A stretch of DNA of 64,000 nt, from contig NZ_MWFK01000001.1 in the NCBI RefSeq assembly GCF_002078175.1, positions 1,426,001 to 1,490,000 on the forward strand, given 5' to 3'. A program made the position numbers and the translations under genes. The notes beneath the pieces are model-generated. The model worked only from the letters and a program-made list of their open reading frames with translations, had not been told where the DNA came from and made no database searches. Positions 26,120 through 34,635 of this stretch are shown here, piece after piece (the stretch's first letter is position 1; each line of letters starts with the position of its first letter). This DNA comes from Streptomyces sp. M41(2017). GTDB lineage: Bacteria > Actinomycetota > Actinomycetes > Streptomycetales > Streptomycetaceae.

Positions 26120-26136
26120 TTGCGAACTACTTGCAA
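26120..26136 (-). promoter_or_regulatory. Nur-like operator (nickel-responsive Fur-family box)
   Basis: Plus strand TTGCGA-ACTAC-TTGCAA matches the Streptomyces coelicolor Nur consensus tTGCaa-N5-ttGCAA at 11 of 12 positions. It covers the likely -35 region of the cbiM promoter, where a repressor would block RNA polymerase when nickel is plentiful. Confidence 0.65.
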
Positions 26137-26383
26137 GAGCGATGGACCCTCGAATAGTTCACGAGGGCCCGCCACCCGCCCTGCGTACCGACGGGCGTGA
26201 CCAGTGCCTCACGGTGTTCCGGACATGCGCACGCCGTGACCGGGAAGGCGTACAGGAACGACACGACGCACATGGAGGAGGGGTCGCGGGCGGCCGGAGA
26301 GCGGTTTCCGTGAGATGTGCGACATTGGAATGGTGACGGATTCACACATTCCGCACAGGTTACGCAGCGTGAGGAGTCGGTTC

Positions 26384-26764
26384 ATGTACGCCGTCGAACA
26401 ATACGCACGCGCTCACATCGTCACCGACACCGCCGACTCCGCCGAGGACGAGCACCGGGCCGTCCCGGTGGCCCTCCGCTACGACCCGCAGAGCGATCCG
26501 CCGCAGGTGCACATCACCCTGCCGGGTCCCAAGGAATGGGTCTTCGCCCGTGAACTCCTGGAGCAGGGCCTGCGGGTCCCGGCCAGCAGCGGAGACGTCC
26601 GGGTCTGGCCGTGCGGCCGGGTGCAGGCGGTCCTGGAGTTCCACTCGCCGAAAGGGGTGGCGGTCGTACAGCTCGACGCGAAGGTGCTGATCCGCTTCCT
26701 CCGCCGCACCTACACGGCCGCGGCCCCCGTGGCGCAACGGGCCGACGAATCGGTAACGCGATAA
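26384..26764 (+). CDS. ssgE: SsgA-like sporulation/cell-division protein, probably SsgE
   Basis: A 126-residue member of the SsgA-like family, proteins found in sporulating actinomycetes that guide septum placement, spore-wall assembly and spore release. Recognisable family segments are VPVALRYDPQSDPPQVHITLP, EWVFARELLEQGL, GDVRVWPC and VQLDAKVLIRFLRRTY. ATG at 26384 lies 8 nt after GAGGAG; an in-frame start at 26315 is less likely. I assign ssgE from its place close to the PBP pair, which fits my memory of the S. coelicolor order; the exact paralogue should be treated as provisional. A strong terminator follows. Confidence 0.8.
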   Translation: MYAVEQYARAHIVTDTADSAEDEHRAVPVALRYDPQSDPPQVHITLPGPKEWVFARELLEQGLRVPASSGDVRVWPCGRVQAVLEFHSPKGVAVVQLDAKVLIRFLRRTYTAAAPVAQRADESVTR

Positions 26765-26780
26765 CGCGATCAAGAAGATG

Positions 26781-26809
26781 GGGCCGGTGAAGCATCGCTT
26801 CACCGGCCC
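26781..26809. terminator. 13-bp bidirectional terminator between ssgE and the MMPL gene
   Basis: GGGCCGGTGAAGC and its perfect complement with an ATC loop lie between two convergent genes. Confidence 0.8.
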
Positions 26810-26833
26810 ACCGCTGCGTCACGGTGCCGACGG

Positions 26834-29050
26834 TCAGACGCGGGCCAGTTCCCGGTCCTCGTCGCCGTCGCGGCGCTTCTCGTCGAGGGCGCGCAGGCCC
26901 TCGCCCTCCACGTCCACGTTCGGCAGCGCGCGGTCCAGCCACTTCGGCAGCCACCAGGCGCGCTTGCCGAGCAGGGCGAGCACCGCCGGGACGATGGCCA
27001 TGCGGACCACGAACGCGTCGAAGAAGACGGCGATCGCGAGACCGAAGCCGATCATCTTGATCATCGACTCGCTGGAGCCGATGAACCCGGAGAACACGGC
27101 GATCATGATGACGGCGGCCGCGGTGACGACCCGCGCCCCGTGCCGGAACCCGGTGACGATCGCCTGGCTCGGCTTCTCGCCGTGGACGTAGGCCTCCCGC
27201 ATGCGGGTCACGAGGAACACCTCGTAGTCCATGGCCAGACCGAAGACGACGCCCACCATGAAGATCGGCATCATCGACATGATCGGGCCGGTCTCCTCCA
27301 CGCCCATCAGGCCGGACAGCCAGCCCCACTGGAAGACGGCGACGACCGCGCCGAGGGCCGCCATCACGCTGAGCAGGAAGCCGAGGGCCGCCTTCAGCGG
27401 GACGAGGATCGAGCGGAAGACCACGATCAGGAGCAGGAACGCGAGGCCGACGACGAGCGCGAGATACGGGATCAGCGCGTCGTTGAGCTTCTGCGAGAAG
27501 TCGATGTTCATGGCCGTGGAGCCGGTGACGAGCACCGTGGCGTCCGTGTCGGCCTTGATCTCGCCGCCGGTGCCGCGGATGGAGTGCACCAGGTCCTCGG
27601 TCTTGACGGAGGACGGCTTCGAGTCGGGGACCACCGTGATCATCGCGGTGTCGCCGGACTTGTTGGGCACCGCGGGCGACACGCTGACGACGCCCTTGAG
27701 GCCCTTGATCTCGTCGGTGACCTTGGTGAACGCGGCCTTGGGGGCGTCGCTCGCCTTCGCGTCGACGACGATCATCAGCGGGCCGTTGAAGCCGGGCCCG
27801 AAGCCGTCGGACAGCAGGTCGTAGGCACGGCGCTGCGTGGTGGACGTGGGCTGCGAACCGTCGTCGGGCAGACCCAGTTCGAGGGAGGTCGCGGGCAGGG
27901 CCGCCGCGCCGAGGCCGATCACGCCGAGCAGCAGCACGGCGAGCGGCCGGCGGACGACGAAGCTCGCCCAGCGGGTGCCCATGTTGGGCTTGCCCTCCTT
28001 CTTGGCGGCGCGCCCGCCGCCGAGGAGCCTGCTCTTCTTGCCGGCCGGCTGGACCCTGCGGCCCGCGTAGCCGAGCAGCGCGGGGATCATGGTCAGGGCG
28101 ATGAGGACGGCGATGGCGACGGTGCCCGCGGCGGCGACGCCCATCTTCGTGAGCATCGGGATGTTGACGACCGACAGGCCGACCAGGGCGATGACGACGG
28201 TCAGGCCCGCGAAGACCACGGCGGAGCCCGCGGTGCCGACGGCCCGTCCGGCCGCCTCCTCGCGTTCTCGGCCCTCGGCCAGTTCCGCCCGGTAGCGGGA
28301 GACGATGAACAGGGCGTAGTCGATGCCGACCGCGAGGCCGATCATCATCGCGAGGGTGGAGGTCGTGGAGCCGAGGTCGAGGGCGCTGGCGAGCGCGGTG
28401 ATCGTCGAGACGCCGATGCCGACGCCGATCAGCGCGGTGAGCAGCGGCAGCCCGGCCGCGATCAGTGAGCCGAAGGTGATGACGAGCACGACCGCGGCGA
28501 TCGCGATGCCGATGACCTCGGTGGACCCGGTCTCGGGTGTCGCCTGGAGCGCGTCACCGCCGACCTCGACGGTGAGCCCGGCGTCCCGCGCGTCCTGCGC
28601 CGCCGACTCCAGGGCGTCCTTCGAGGAGTCCTCCAGCTCCATGCCGGAGACCTTGTACTTGACCGAGGTGTAGGCGACCGACCCGTCCTTGCTGACGGTG
28701 TGCGTCGCGAACGGGTCGTCGACGGAGGTGACCTCGGACCCGGTGCGGAGCACCTTGACGGTCTTCTCGACCGTGGCCTTGTTGTCCTTGTCCGCCATCT
28801 TCTCGCCCTCGGGGGCCTTGAAGACGACGCGTGCGGTCGCTCCGTCGGCGCTCATCCCGGGGAAGCGGCTCTCCAGCAGGTCGAAGGCCTTCTGCGCCTC
28901 GGTACCGGGGATCGAGAAGGAGGACGCGCCGGCGACGGGCGCGGAGGCCGCGCCCACCCCCGCGAGGGTCAGCAGCGCCACCCACATCAGGGCGACGAAA
29001 TGCCGTCGCCGGAAGGCGAATCGGCCGAGTTTGTAGAGGAACGTGGCCAC
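26834..29050 (-). CDS. MMPL-family RND transporter
   Basis: A 738-residue inner-membrane transporter with about twelve helices in two halves, each with a large extracytoplasmic loop after its first helix. The N-terminal half reads FRRRHFVALMWVALLTLAGVG and contains the MMPL-typical GIDYALFIVSRYRAEL; the second half has the matching FGLAMDYEVFLVTRMREAY. Family members export lipids, polyketides or drugs. GTG at 29050 follows GGGAG; starts further upstream lack one. It lies 159 bp downstream of a TetR regulator on the same strand, so it is the probable regulated target. Confidence 0.9.
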   Translation of the reverse strand: MATFLYKLGRFAFRRRHFVALMWVALLTLAGVGAASAPVAGASSFSIPGTEAQKAFDLLESRFPGMSADGATARVVFKAPEGEKMADKDNKATVEKTVKVLRTGSEVTSVDDPFATHTVSKDGSVAYTSVKYKVSGMELEDSSKDALESAAQDARDAGLTVEVGGDALQATPETGSTEVIGIAIAAVVLVITFGSLIAAGLPLLTALIGVGIGVSTITALASALDLGSTTSTLAMMIGLAVGIDYALFIVSRYRAELAEGREREEAAGRAVGTAGSAVVFAGLTVVIALVGLSVVNIPMLTKMGVAAAGTVAIAVLIALTMIPALLGYAGRRVQPAGKKSRLLGGGRAAKKEGKPNMGTRWASFVVRRPLAVLLLGVIGLGAAALPATSLELGLPDDGSQPTSTTQRRAYDLLSDGFGPGFNGPLMIVVDAKASDAPKAAFTKVTDEIKGLKGVVSVSPAVPNKSGDTAMITVVPDSKPSSVKTEDLVHSIRGTGGEIKADTDATVLVTGSTAMNIDFSQKLNDALIPYLALVVGLAFLLLIVVFRSILVPLKAALGFLLSVMAALGAVVAVFQWGWLSGLMGVEETGPIMSMMPIFMVGVVFGLAMDYEVFLVTRMREAYVHGEKPSQAIVTGFRHGARVVTAAAVIMIAVFSGFIGSSESMIKMIGFGLAIAVFFDAFVVRMAIVPAVLALLGKRAWWLPKWLDRALPNVDVEGEGLRALDEKRRDGDEDRELARV

Positions 29051-29209
29051 GAGGGCGAACTCCCGGTCAGGTCGTGGGATGGCAGGGGCTGGTGTGACCA
29101 CCCGAGTGGGGGCAGGGGTGATCAGCCCGACGACGTGAGCGGCGCGTCAGGTGCAACTACAGGGGCTTGGAGAGGGTGAGGAAGGTGAAGGGGGTGGAGG
29201 GCCGAGGAA

Positions 29210-29800
29210 TCAGGCGCCGAGAGCGGGGAGAACCACGGCGTCGATGTACGAATGCAGGAAGGCCTGCGTCGGCGGGAGTTCGTCGATCATGGTGCGAGCC
29301 GCGAAGCCGCCGATCAGCATGTGCATCACGAACTGCATCGCGGGGTTGTCCGCACGGATCTCACCTCGGTCGACACCGCGCTGGAGCACCAGGCGCAGCT
29401 CTTCCATCTCCGGCTCGACCAGCCATTCCCGGAACGCCTTCAGCAGATCCGGGTTCCCGTGCGCCGCCATGGCCAGGCCCCGCATCAGCGCGGAGTCCTG
29501 CTCCATCTGGCAGTCGTCCTGCCGGGCGGCGAGTGCCAGGAAGTCGCCCCGCAGGCTTCCCGTGTCCACGTCGGAGAACTTCAGCGGCTTGTGGTGCCGC
29601 AGCGCTTTCACGACGAGCTCGGCCTTGCCGCCCCACTGGCGGTAGAGCGTGGCCTTGCTGGCACGGGTACGGGTGGCGACGGCGTCCATCGTGAGGGCGT
29701 CGTAGCCGACCTCCCGAAGCAGGTCGAGCACGGCCGTGTACAGCTCGGCCTCGCGCTCGGGCGTGATCCGACTGCGACGCACCGTTGCGGCCTCAGTCAT
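29210..29800 (-). CDS. TetR-family repressor of the MMPL operon
   Basis: A 196-residue regulator. The N-terminal TetR helix-turn-helix is clear (ELYTAVLDLLREVGYDALTMDAVATRTRASKATLYRQWGGKAELV), and the helical C-terminal domain should bind a ligand, unknown. ATG at 29800 follows GAGGT by 7 nt. It precedes the MMPL transporter gene and is divergent from the tricorn homologue. Two related 17-bp pseudo-palindromes lie just upstream, so autoregulation is likely. Confidence 0.9.
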   Translation of the reverse strand: MTEAATVRRSRITPEREAELYTAVLDLLREVGYDALTMDAVATRTRASKATLYRQWGGKAELVVKALRHHKPLKFSDVDTGSLRGDFLALAARQDDCQMEQDSALMRGLAMAAHGNPDLLKAFREWLVEPEMEELRLVLQRGVDRGEIRADNPAMQFVMHMLIGGFAARTMIDELPPTQAFLHSYIDAVVLPALGA

Positions 29801-29819
29801 CCCGGTCACCTCTGCTTCG

Positions 29820-29836
29820 TACGACACGGATTCGTA
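29820..29836. promoter_or_regulatory. TetR operator candidate, site 1
   Basis: TACGA-N7-TCGTA, 20-36 bp upstream of tetR. It matches site 2 at 13 of 17 positions. Confidence 0.5.
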
Positions 29837-29866
29837 TGTCTCTGAAGATACCCCCGCCGTCAACGA

Positions 29867-29883
29867 AACGAAACCGTTTCGTA
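29867..29883. promoter_or_regulatory. TetR operator candidate, site 2
   Basis: The core ACGAAAC-C-GTTTCGT is a perfect palindrome with 7-bp arms. Its centre is 47 bp from that of site 1, in the divergent tetR/tricorn promoter region. Confidence 0.55.
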
Positions 29884-29944
29884 CGTGGGCTGAGTCACGC
29901 CCGCACCGGGAACCCGACCACCGGCGCGGGAAAGGACGGCCGCC

Positions 29945-32900
29945 GTGAAGACGACGGCGCAGGATTCCCCCGTTCCACGAGTTGCCGGGGCCCCTCGGGC
30001 GGAAAAGCATGGGGAGGTGAGCGACGAGCACGAGAACGCGACCACGGACGAGCACTCCCCCGGCTACCTGCGCTTCCCGCACCTGAGCGGCGACCGGCTC
30101 TGCTTCGTCACCGAGGACGACCTGTGGGTCGCCCCGCTCGACGGCCGCGGGCGCGCCTGGCGGCTCACCGTCGACCGCACCAAGGTGGGCCACCCCCGCT
30201 TCTCGCCGGACGGCCGGACCATCGCCTACACGAGCTGGCGCAGCCTCGTCCCGGAGATCCACCTGGCACCGGTCGACGGCGGCCCCGGCCGCCGGCTCAC
30301 CTACTGGGGCAGCCCGGACACCCAGGTCTGCGGCTGGTCCCCCGACGGCGACATCCTCGCCGTCGCCTCGCACGGACAGCCCTTCTCGTACTTCACCTGG
30401 GCCCACAGCGTCCCCACCGACGGCGACCCCGGGGGCAAGCTGCCCTGGGGGCCCGTCTCGGACATCGCCGTCGCCGACATCGACGGCGAGCGCAGGACCC
30501 TGCTGCTCACCGGCACGCCCCCGCACGAACCCGCCGTCTGGAAGCGCTACCGGGGCGGCGCCATGGGCCGCATCTGGCTGCACGGCCGGCAACTCGTCGC
30601 CGACATCGGAGGCCACCTCGCCTGCCCGATGTTCGTCGGCGGACGGATCGCCTTCCTCTCCGACCACGAGGGCGTCGGCAACCTCTACTCCTGCGCCCAC
30701 GACGGCTCCGACCTGCGCCGGCACACCGACCACGACGCCTTCTACGCCCGGCACGCCGCGTCCGACGGCACCCGCGTCGTCTACCAGTGCGCGGGCGACC
30801 TGTGGATCGTCGACGACCTCTCCCCCACGTCGGTCCCGCGCCGCCTCGACGTGCGGCTCGGCGGCCCGCGCGCGGGCCGCCGCCCGTACCAGGTGCCGAC
30901 CGCCCAGCACGTGGACAGCATCTCCGTCGACGAGACGGGCCGGGCCAGCGCCGTCGTCGTCCGCGGCAGCCTGTACTGGCTCACCCACCGCGACGGCCCC
31001 GCCCGTACCATCGCGGACACCCCCGGCGTCCGCGTCCGGCTCCCGGAGATGCTCGGCTCGGGCGGCCAGGTCGCCTACGTCACCGACGCGCGGGGCGAGG
31101 ACGCCGTCGAGATCGCCTACCTGCCCCGCGCGACCGGCGACCGCGCGCCGCGCCGCCTCGCCTCGGGCGACCTCGGCCGCGTCCTGGAACTGGTCGCGGA
31201 CCCGCAGGGCGAGCGCCTCGCCGTCGCCTCGAACGACGGGCGGCTGCTCCTGCTGGACGCGACGGAGGAGTCCACCGGTGAGGTGACCGAGCTGATCCGG
31301 TCCATCAACGGCCCGGTCACCGACCTCGCGTTCTCCCCGGACGGCGCCTGGCTGACCTGGTCGCACCCCGGGATCGGCCGCTCCCTGCGGCAGATCAAGA
31401 TGGCCCGTATCAAGGACCGCCTGGTCGTCGACGTCACCAACGGCCGCTTCGAGGACGAGAACCCCGTGTTCACCCGGGACGGCCGCTACCTCGCCTTCCT
31501 GTCCTGGCGCGGCTTCGACCCCGTCTACGACGTGCACACCGGCGACCTGTCCTTCCCGCTCGGCTGCCGCCCCTACCTCGTCCCCCTGTCCTCCGCCACG
31601 CCCTCCCCCTTCGCCCTGAACCCGGACGGGCGGCCGGTCGCCGGCGGCCTCGACCCGGTCGAGGAGGAGTCGGACGACGGCACGGCGGCGACCGTCGAAC
31701 TCGAAGGGCTGGAGAGCCGGGTGACCCCCTTCCCGGTCACCGCCTCCAAGTACTCGGCGCTCTACCCGGTCGCGGGCGGCGGCCTGGTCTGGCTGCGCTG
31801 GCCGATCTCGGGCGCGCTCGGCGAGACCTTCGCCAACCCGGACGACACGACCGGCCGCCCCACCCTGGAGTTCTTCAACATCACCAAGGCCAAGAAGTCC
31901 GAACTCGTCGACCACCTCGACTGGTTCGCGGTCAGCGGCGACGGCTCCCGGCTCGTCGTCGTCGACGAGGGCGACCTGCGCGCCGTCCCCTCCACCGAGT
32001 CCGGCGACAGCGACTCCACCGTCTGGATCGACCTGCGCCGCATCCTCCACGAGGTCGACCCGCCCGCCGAGTGGCGCCAGGCCTACGACGAGGCGGGCCG
32101 GATCACCCGCGCCTACTTCTGGGACCCGGACATGTGCGGCATCGACTGGGACGCGGTCCTCGCGCAGTACCGCCCGCTGGTCGAACGGGTCGCCTCCCCG
32201 GACGAGTTCGCCGACCTGCTGCGCGAGGTCCTCGGCGAACTGGGCACCTCGCACGCCTACGTCAGCGCCGCCCGCCGCAACGAGGGCCCGCCCCACTACC
32301 AGCGCCGGCAGGGCCTGCTGGGCGCCAACCTCGTGTGCCGCGACGGGAACTGGATGGTCAAGCGGATCCTGCCCGGCGACTCCTCCGACTCCAAGGCGCG
32401 CTCCCCGCTGGCAGGCACCGGCATCCGCCCGGGCGCCGTCCTCACCCATGTCGACGGCCGCCCGGTGGACCCGGTGACCGGCCCCTACCCCCTGCTCGCG
32501 GGCGCCGGCGGCACCACGGTGGAACTGACCTTCCGGCCGGCCGAGGGCGAGGGCGCGGGCCGTTCCCGCCGGGTCGCGGTGGTCCCGCTGACCGACGAAC
32601 GCCCGCTGCGCTACCAGGACTGGGTGGCCAAACGCCGCCAGGTGGTCCGGGAGCTGAGCGGCGGCCACTGCGGCTACCTGCACATCCCGGACCTGGGCGG
32701 CTCGGGCTGGGCCCAGTTCAACCGCGACCTGCGCCTGGAGGTCTCCCGCCCGGCCCTCATCATCGACGTACGCGGCAACGCGGGCGGTCACATCAGCGAG
32801 CTGGTCGTCGAGAAACTGACCCGCACCATCCTCGGCTGGGACCTCACCCGCAACGCCCAGCCCGTCTCGTACGCCTCCAACGCCCCCCGCGGCCCGATCG

Positions 32901-33295
32901 TGGCCCTCGCCGACGAGGCGACCTCCTCCGACGGCGACATGATCACCGCCGCGTTCAAACTGCTGAAGCTCGGCCCCGTGGTGGGGCAGCGCACCTGGGG
33001 CGGGGTCGTCGGCATGACCGGCCGCCACCAGCTCGGCGACGGCAGCGTCATCACGGTCCCGATGAACGCGGCCTGGTTCGACGCCTACGGCTGGTCCGTC
33101 GAGAACCACGGCGTCGCCCCCGACCTGGAGATCCTGCGGACCCCGCTCGACTGGGCGGAGGGCCGCCACGCCCAGCTCGACGACGCCGTCCAGCTCTCCC
33201 TGGACCTGCTGCGCAGCCGGCCGGCCGCGTCCCCTCCGGACTACTCCGATGTCCCGGACAGGACCCGCCCGAAACTTCCCCCGCGCCCGGAGTGA
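29945..33295 (+). CDS. tricorn protease homologue (S41 family)
   Basis: A 1116-residue cytoplasmic serine protease. Residues about 40-650 form the beta-propellers that gate substrate (blades such as RFSPDGRTIAYTSWRS, AFSPDGAWLTWSHPG, FTRDGRYLAFLSW). Then come the C1 helical bundle, a PDZ domain (IRPGAVLTHVDGRPVD) and the S41 catalytic domain. Catalytic elements: the His in LGTSHAYVSAARR, the NAGGHISEL oxyanion loop, the nucleophile Ser in EATSSDGDM, and the Glu/His region VENHGVAPDLEI. Length matches actinobacterial tricorn proteins. GTG at 29945 follows AAAGGA. The divergent TetR gene shares its promoter region, so cross-control is possible. Confidence 0.9.
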   Translation: MKTTAQDSPVPRVAGAPRAEKHGEVSDEHENATTDEHSPGYLRFPHLSGDRLCFVTEDDLWVAPLDGRGRAWRLTVDRTKVGHPRFSPDGRTIAYTSWRSLVPEIHLAPVDGGPGRRLTYWGSPDTQVCGWSPDGDILAVASHGQPFSYFTWAHSVPTDGDPGGKLPWGPVSDIAVADIDGERRTLLLTGTPPHEPAVWKRYRGGAMGRIWLHGRQLVADIGGHLACPMFVGGRIAFLSDHEGVGNLYSCAHDGSDLRRHTDHDAFYARHAASDGTRVVYQCAGDLWIVDDLSPTSVPRRLDVRLGGPRAGRRPYQVPTAQHVDSISVDETGRASAVVVRGSLYWLTHRDGPARTIADTPGVRVRLPEMLGSGGQVAYVTDARGEDAVEIAYLPRATGDRAPRRLASGDLGRVLELVADPQGERLAVASNDGRLLLLDATEESTGEVTELIRSINGPVTDLAFSPDGAWLTWSHPGIGRSLRQIKMARIKDRLVVDVTNGRFEDENPVFTRDGRYLAFLSWRGFDPVYDVHTGDLSFPLGCRPYLVPLSSATPSPFALNPDGRPVAGGLDPVEEESDDGTAATVELEGLESRVTPFPVTASKYSALYPVAGGGLVWLRWPISGALGETFANPDDTTGRPTLEFFNITKAKKSELVDHLDWFAVSGDGSRLVVVDEGDLRAVPSTESGDSDSTVWIDLRRILHEVDPPAEWRQAYDEAGRITRAYFWDPDMCGIDWDAVLAQYRPLVERVASPDEFADLLREVLGELGTSHAYVSAARRNEGPPHYQRRQGLLGANLVCRDGNWMVKRILPGDSSDSKARSPLAGTGIRPGAVLTHVDGRPVDPVTGPYPLLAGAGGTTVELTFRPAEGEGAGRSRRVAVVPLTDERPLRYQDWVAKRRQVVRELSGGHCGYLHIPDLGGSGWAQFNRDLRLEVSRPALIIDVRGNAGGHISELVVEKLTRTILGWDLTRNAQPVSYASNAPRGPIVALADEATSSDGDMITAAFKLLKLGPVVGQRTWGGVVGMTGRHQLGDGSVITVPMNAAWFDAYGWSVENHGVAPDLEILRTPLDWAEGRHAQLDDAVQLSLDLLRSRPAASPPDYSDVPDRTRPKLPPRPE

Positions 33296-33367
33296 CGGCG
33301 CACCTGACAGCGGTCCGACAGCGGCCGGCGCCTTCCCGCGGGACGGGACGGCACCGGCGGGACAGCG

Positions 33368-33405
33368 GAGTTGGGGCGCCCTCCGTGTGGAGGACACCCC
33401 AACTC
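33368..33405. terminator. hairpin between convergent genes
   Basis: GAGTTGGGG / CCCCAACTC (9 bp), a small internal loop, then CCTCC / GGAGG over GTGT. It separates the tricorn gene from the small minus-strand gene. Confidence 0.7.
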
Positions 33406-33424
33406 ATGCAGAACGGACGGCCGA

Positions 33425-33610
33425 TCAGGCGTCGAAGTCCTGGTCGAAGCGCTCCTGCGCCTCCTGCCGGGCACGGTCCGCGGCCGGCATGGCGTGGTCG
33501 CGCTCCTGCGGGGTCCGCTCGCTCGCCTCGTCACGCGCGGCGCCCGGCTTGCCCTTGGCCTTCTGCTGAAGACGCTCGGCCTTGTCCTTGAACTGGTCCT
33601 GCATGCCCAT
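33425..33610 (-). CDS. small charged protein of unknown function
   Basis: A 61-residue hydrophilic protein, MGMQDQFKDKAERLQQKAKG at its start, with almost only charged residues, Gln and Ala; likely helical and disordered in part. The first 20 residues recall CsbD-like stress proteins, but the match is loose and I do not claim that family. ATG at 33610 lies 8 nt after GGGAG; codon use has the normal GC bias, and the gene sits alone between two terminators, which supports it being real. Confidence 0.7.
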   Translation of the reverse strand: MGMQDQFKDKAERLQQKAKGKPGAARDEASERTPQERDHAMPAADRARQEAQERFDQDFDA

Positions 33611-33750
33611 GAGATTCACTCCCGTAGTGGGTGAGGGGGGTTCGGCCCGATCCCGTTGTGAGGGACGGGTGTTCGGGCCTCGATCAGACTGACACGCAGG
33701 GACGGACCCCGCATTTCGATCAGTCACGCTCCGTGAGACCCCCCGGTGAA

Positions 33751-34635
33751 TCAGGGTGCCGACGCCCCCCGCTCCTGTTCGTCGGCCGCTCCGCCGGCCC
33801 CGACCAGCCCGGTCCGCACCGTCCCGAGCCGCGGCTCGAACCGCCGCATCTCCCGCTGCCCGACGGCGCCGATGATCCCGGGCAGGTACCCGCGGATGCC
33901 CTGCATCCCGCGCAGCCACCACTGGGCGTACACATGGCTGGAGCGACGCTCGATCCCCGCCACGATCCGGTCGACGGCCGGGCCCAGCGGATACGTCTTG
34001 TTCGACGGCCACGGCAGCCGCTGCCGCAGCTCCCGCATCACCTCGTCCTGGTCGGCGCCCCGCACCATGTCCGTGTCCGTCCACGACAGATAGCCGACGC
34101 CCACCCGCACGCCCTTGTAACCGACCTCGGCCCGCAGGCTGTGCGCGTACGCCTCCACACCGGACTTGGACGCGCAGTACGCCGTCATCATCGGGGCCGG
34201 CGTGATCGCCGCCAGCGACGCGATCTGCAGCAGGTACCCGCGGCTCTCCATCAGCACCGGCAGGAACGCCCGTGCCGTCACCGCCGACCCGATCAGGTTC
34301 ACCTCGATGACCCGCCGCCAGGCCACCGGGTCGGAGTCCAGGAACGGGCCCCCGCTCGCCACCCCGGCGTTGGCGACGACGATGTCGACCTTGCCGAACC
34401 GCTGCTTGACCTCCCGCGCGACCCGCGCCATCGCCTCGTGGTCGGTGACGTCGGCGTACCAGTGGTCGCTCTCGCTGTGCAGCCGCTCCGAGACCTGCTT
34501 CAGCGCGTCCGCCTCCAGGCCGACCAGCGCGATCTTCGCCCCGCGCGCGGAGAGCTTGCGCGCGAGCAGCTCCCCGACGCCGCGCGCCGCCCCCGTGACG
34601 ACCGCGACCTGTCCTTCGAGACTCACCCTGCTCAT
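33751..34635 (-). CDS. short-chain dehydrogenase/reductase
   Basis: A 294-residue classical SDR. The NAD(P)-binding motif TGAARGVG is at residues 14-21, NAG at 89-91, the catalytic Ser at about 140 and Y153-x3-K157 (YCASK). A C-terminal extension of about 50 residues (WWLRGMQGIRGYLPGIIGAV) is amphipathic. Last gene of a three-gene operon with a Baeyer-Villiger monooxygenase and an alpha/beta hydrolase; ATG at 34635 overlaps the hydrolase stop by four bases. A plausible role is oxidation or reduction of the alcohol released after ester cleavage. Confidence 0.9.
   Translation of the reverse strand: MSRVSLEGQVAVVTGAARGVGELLARKLSARGAKIALVGLEADALKQVSERLHSESDHWYADVTDHEAMARVAREVKQRFGKVDIVVANAGVASGGPFLDSDPVAWRRVIEVNLIGSAVTARAFLPVLMESRGYLLQIASLAAITPAPMMTAYCASKSGVEAYAHSLRAEVGYKGVRVGVGYLSWTDTDMVRGADQDEVMRELRQRLPWPSNKTYPLGPAVDRIVAGIERRSSHVYAQWWLRGMQGIRGYLPGIIGAVGQREMRRFEPRLGTVRTGLVGAGGAADEQERGASAP

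Noticed and set aside
29210-33397. A 1395-codon minus-strand frame opposite the tricorn gene
   Set aside because: Only the final 196 codons (TetR) are real. The remainder mirrors the codon-biased tricorn gene on the other strand.
33670-33725. Repeated TCGATCAG sequences upstream of the small charged protein gene
   Set aside because: Two 8-base copies 38 bp apart without further matching are weak; no regulator type can be proposed.
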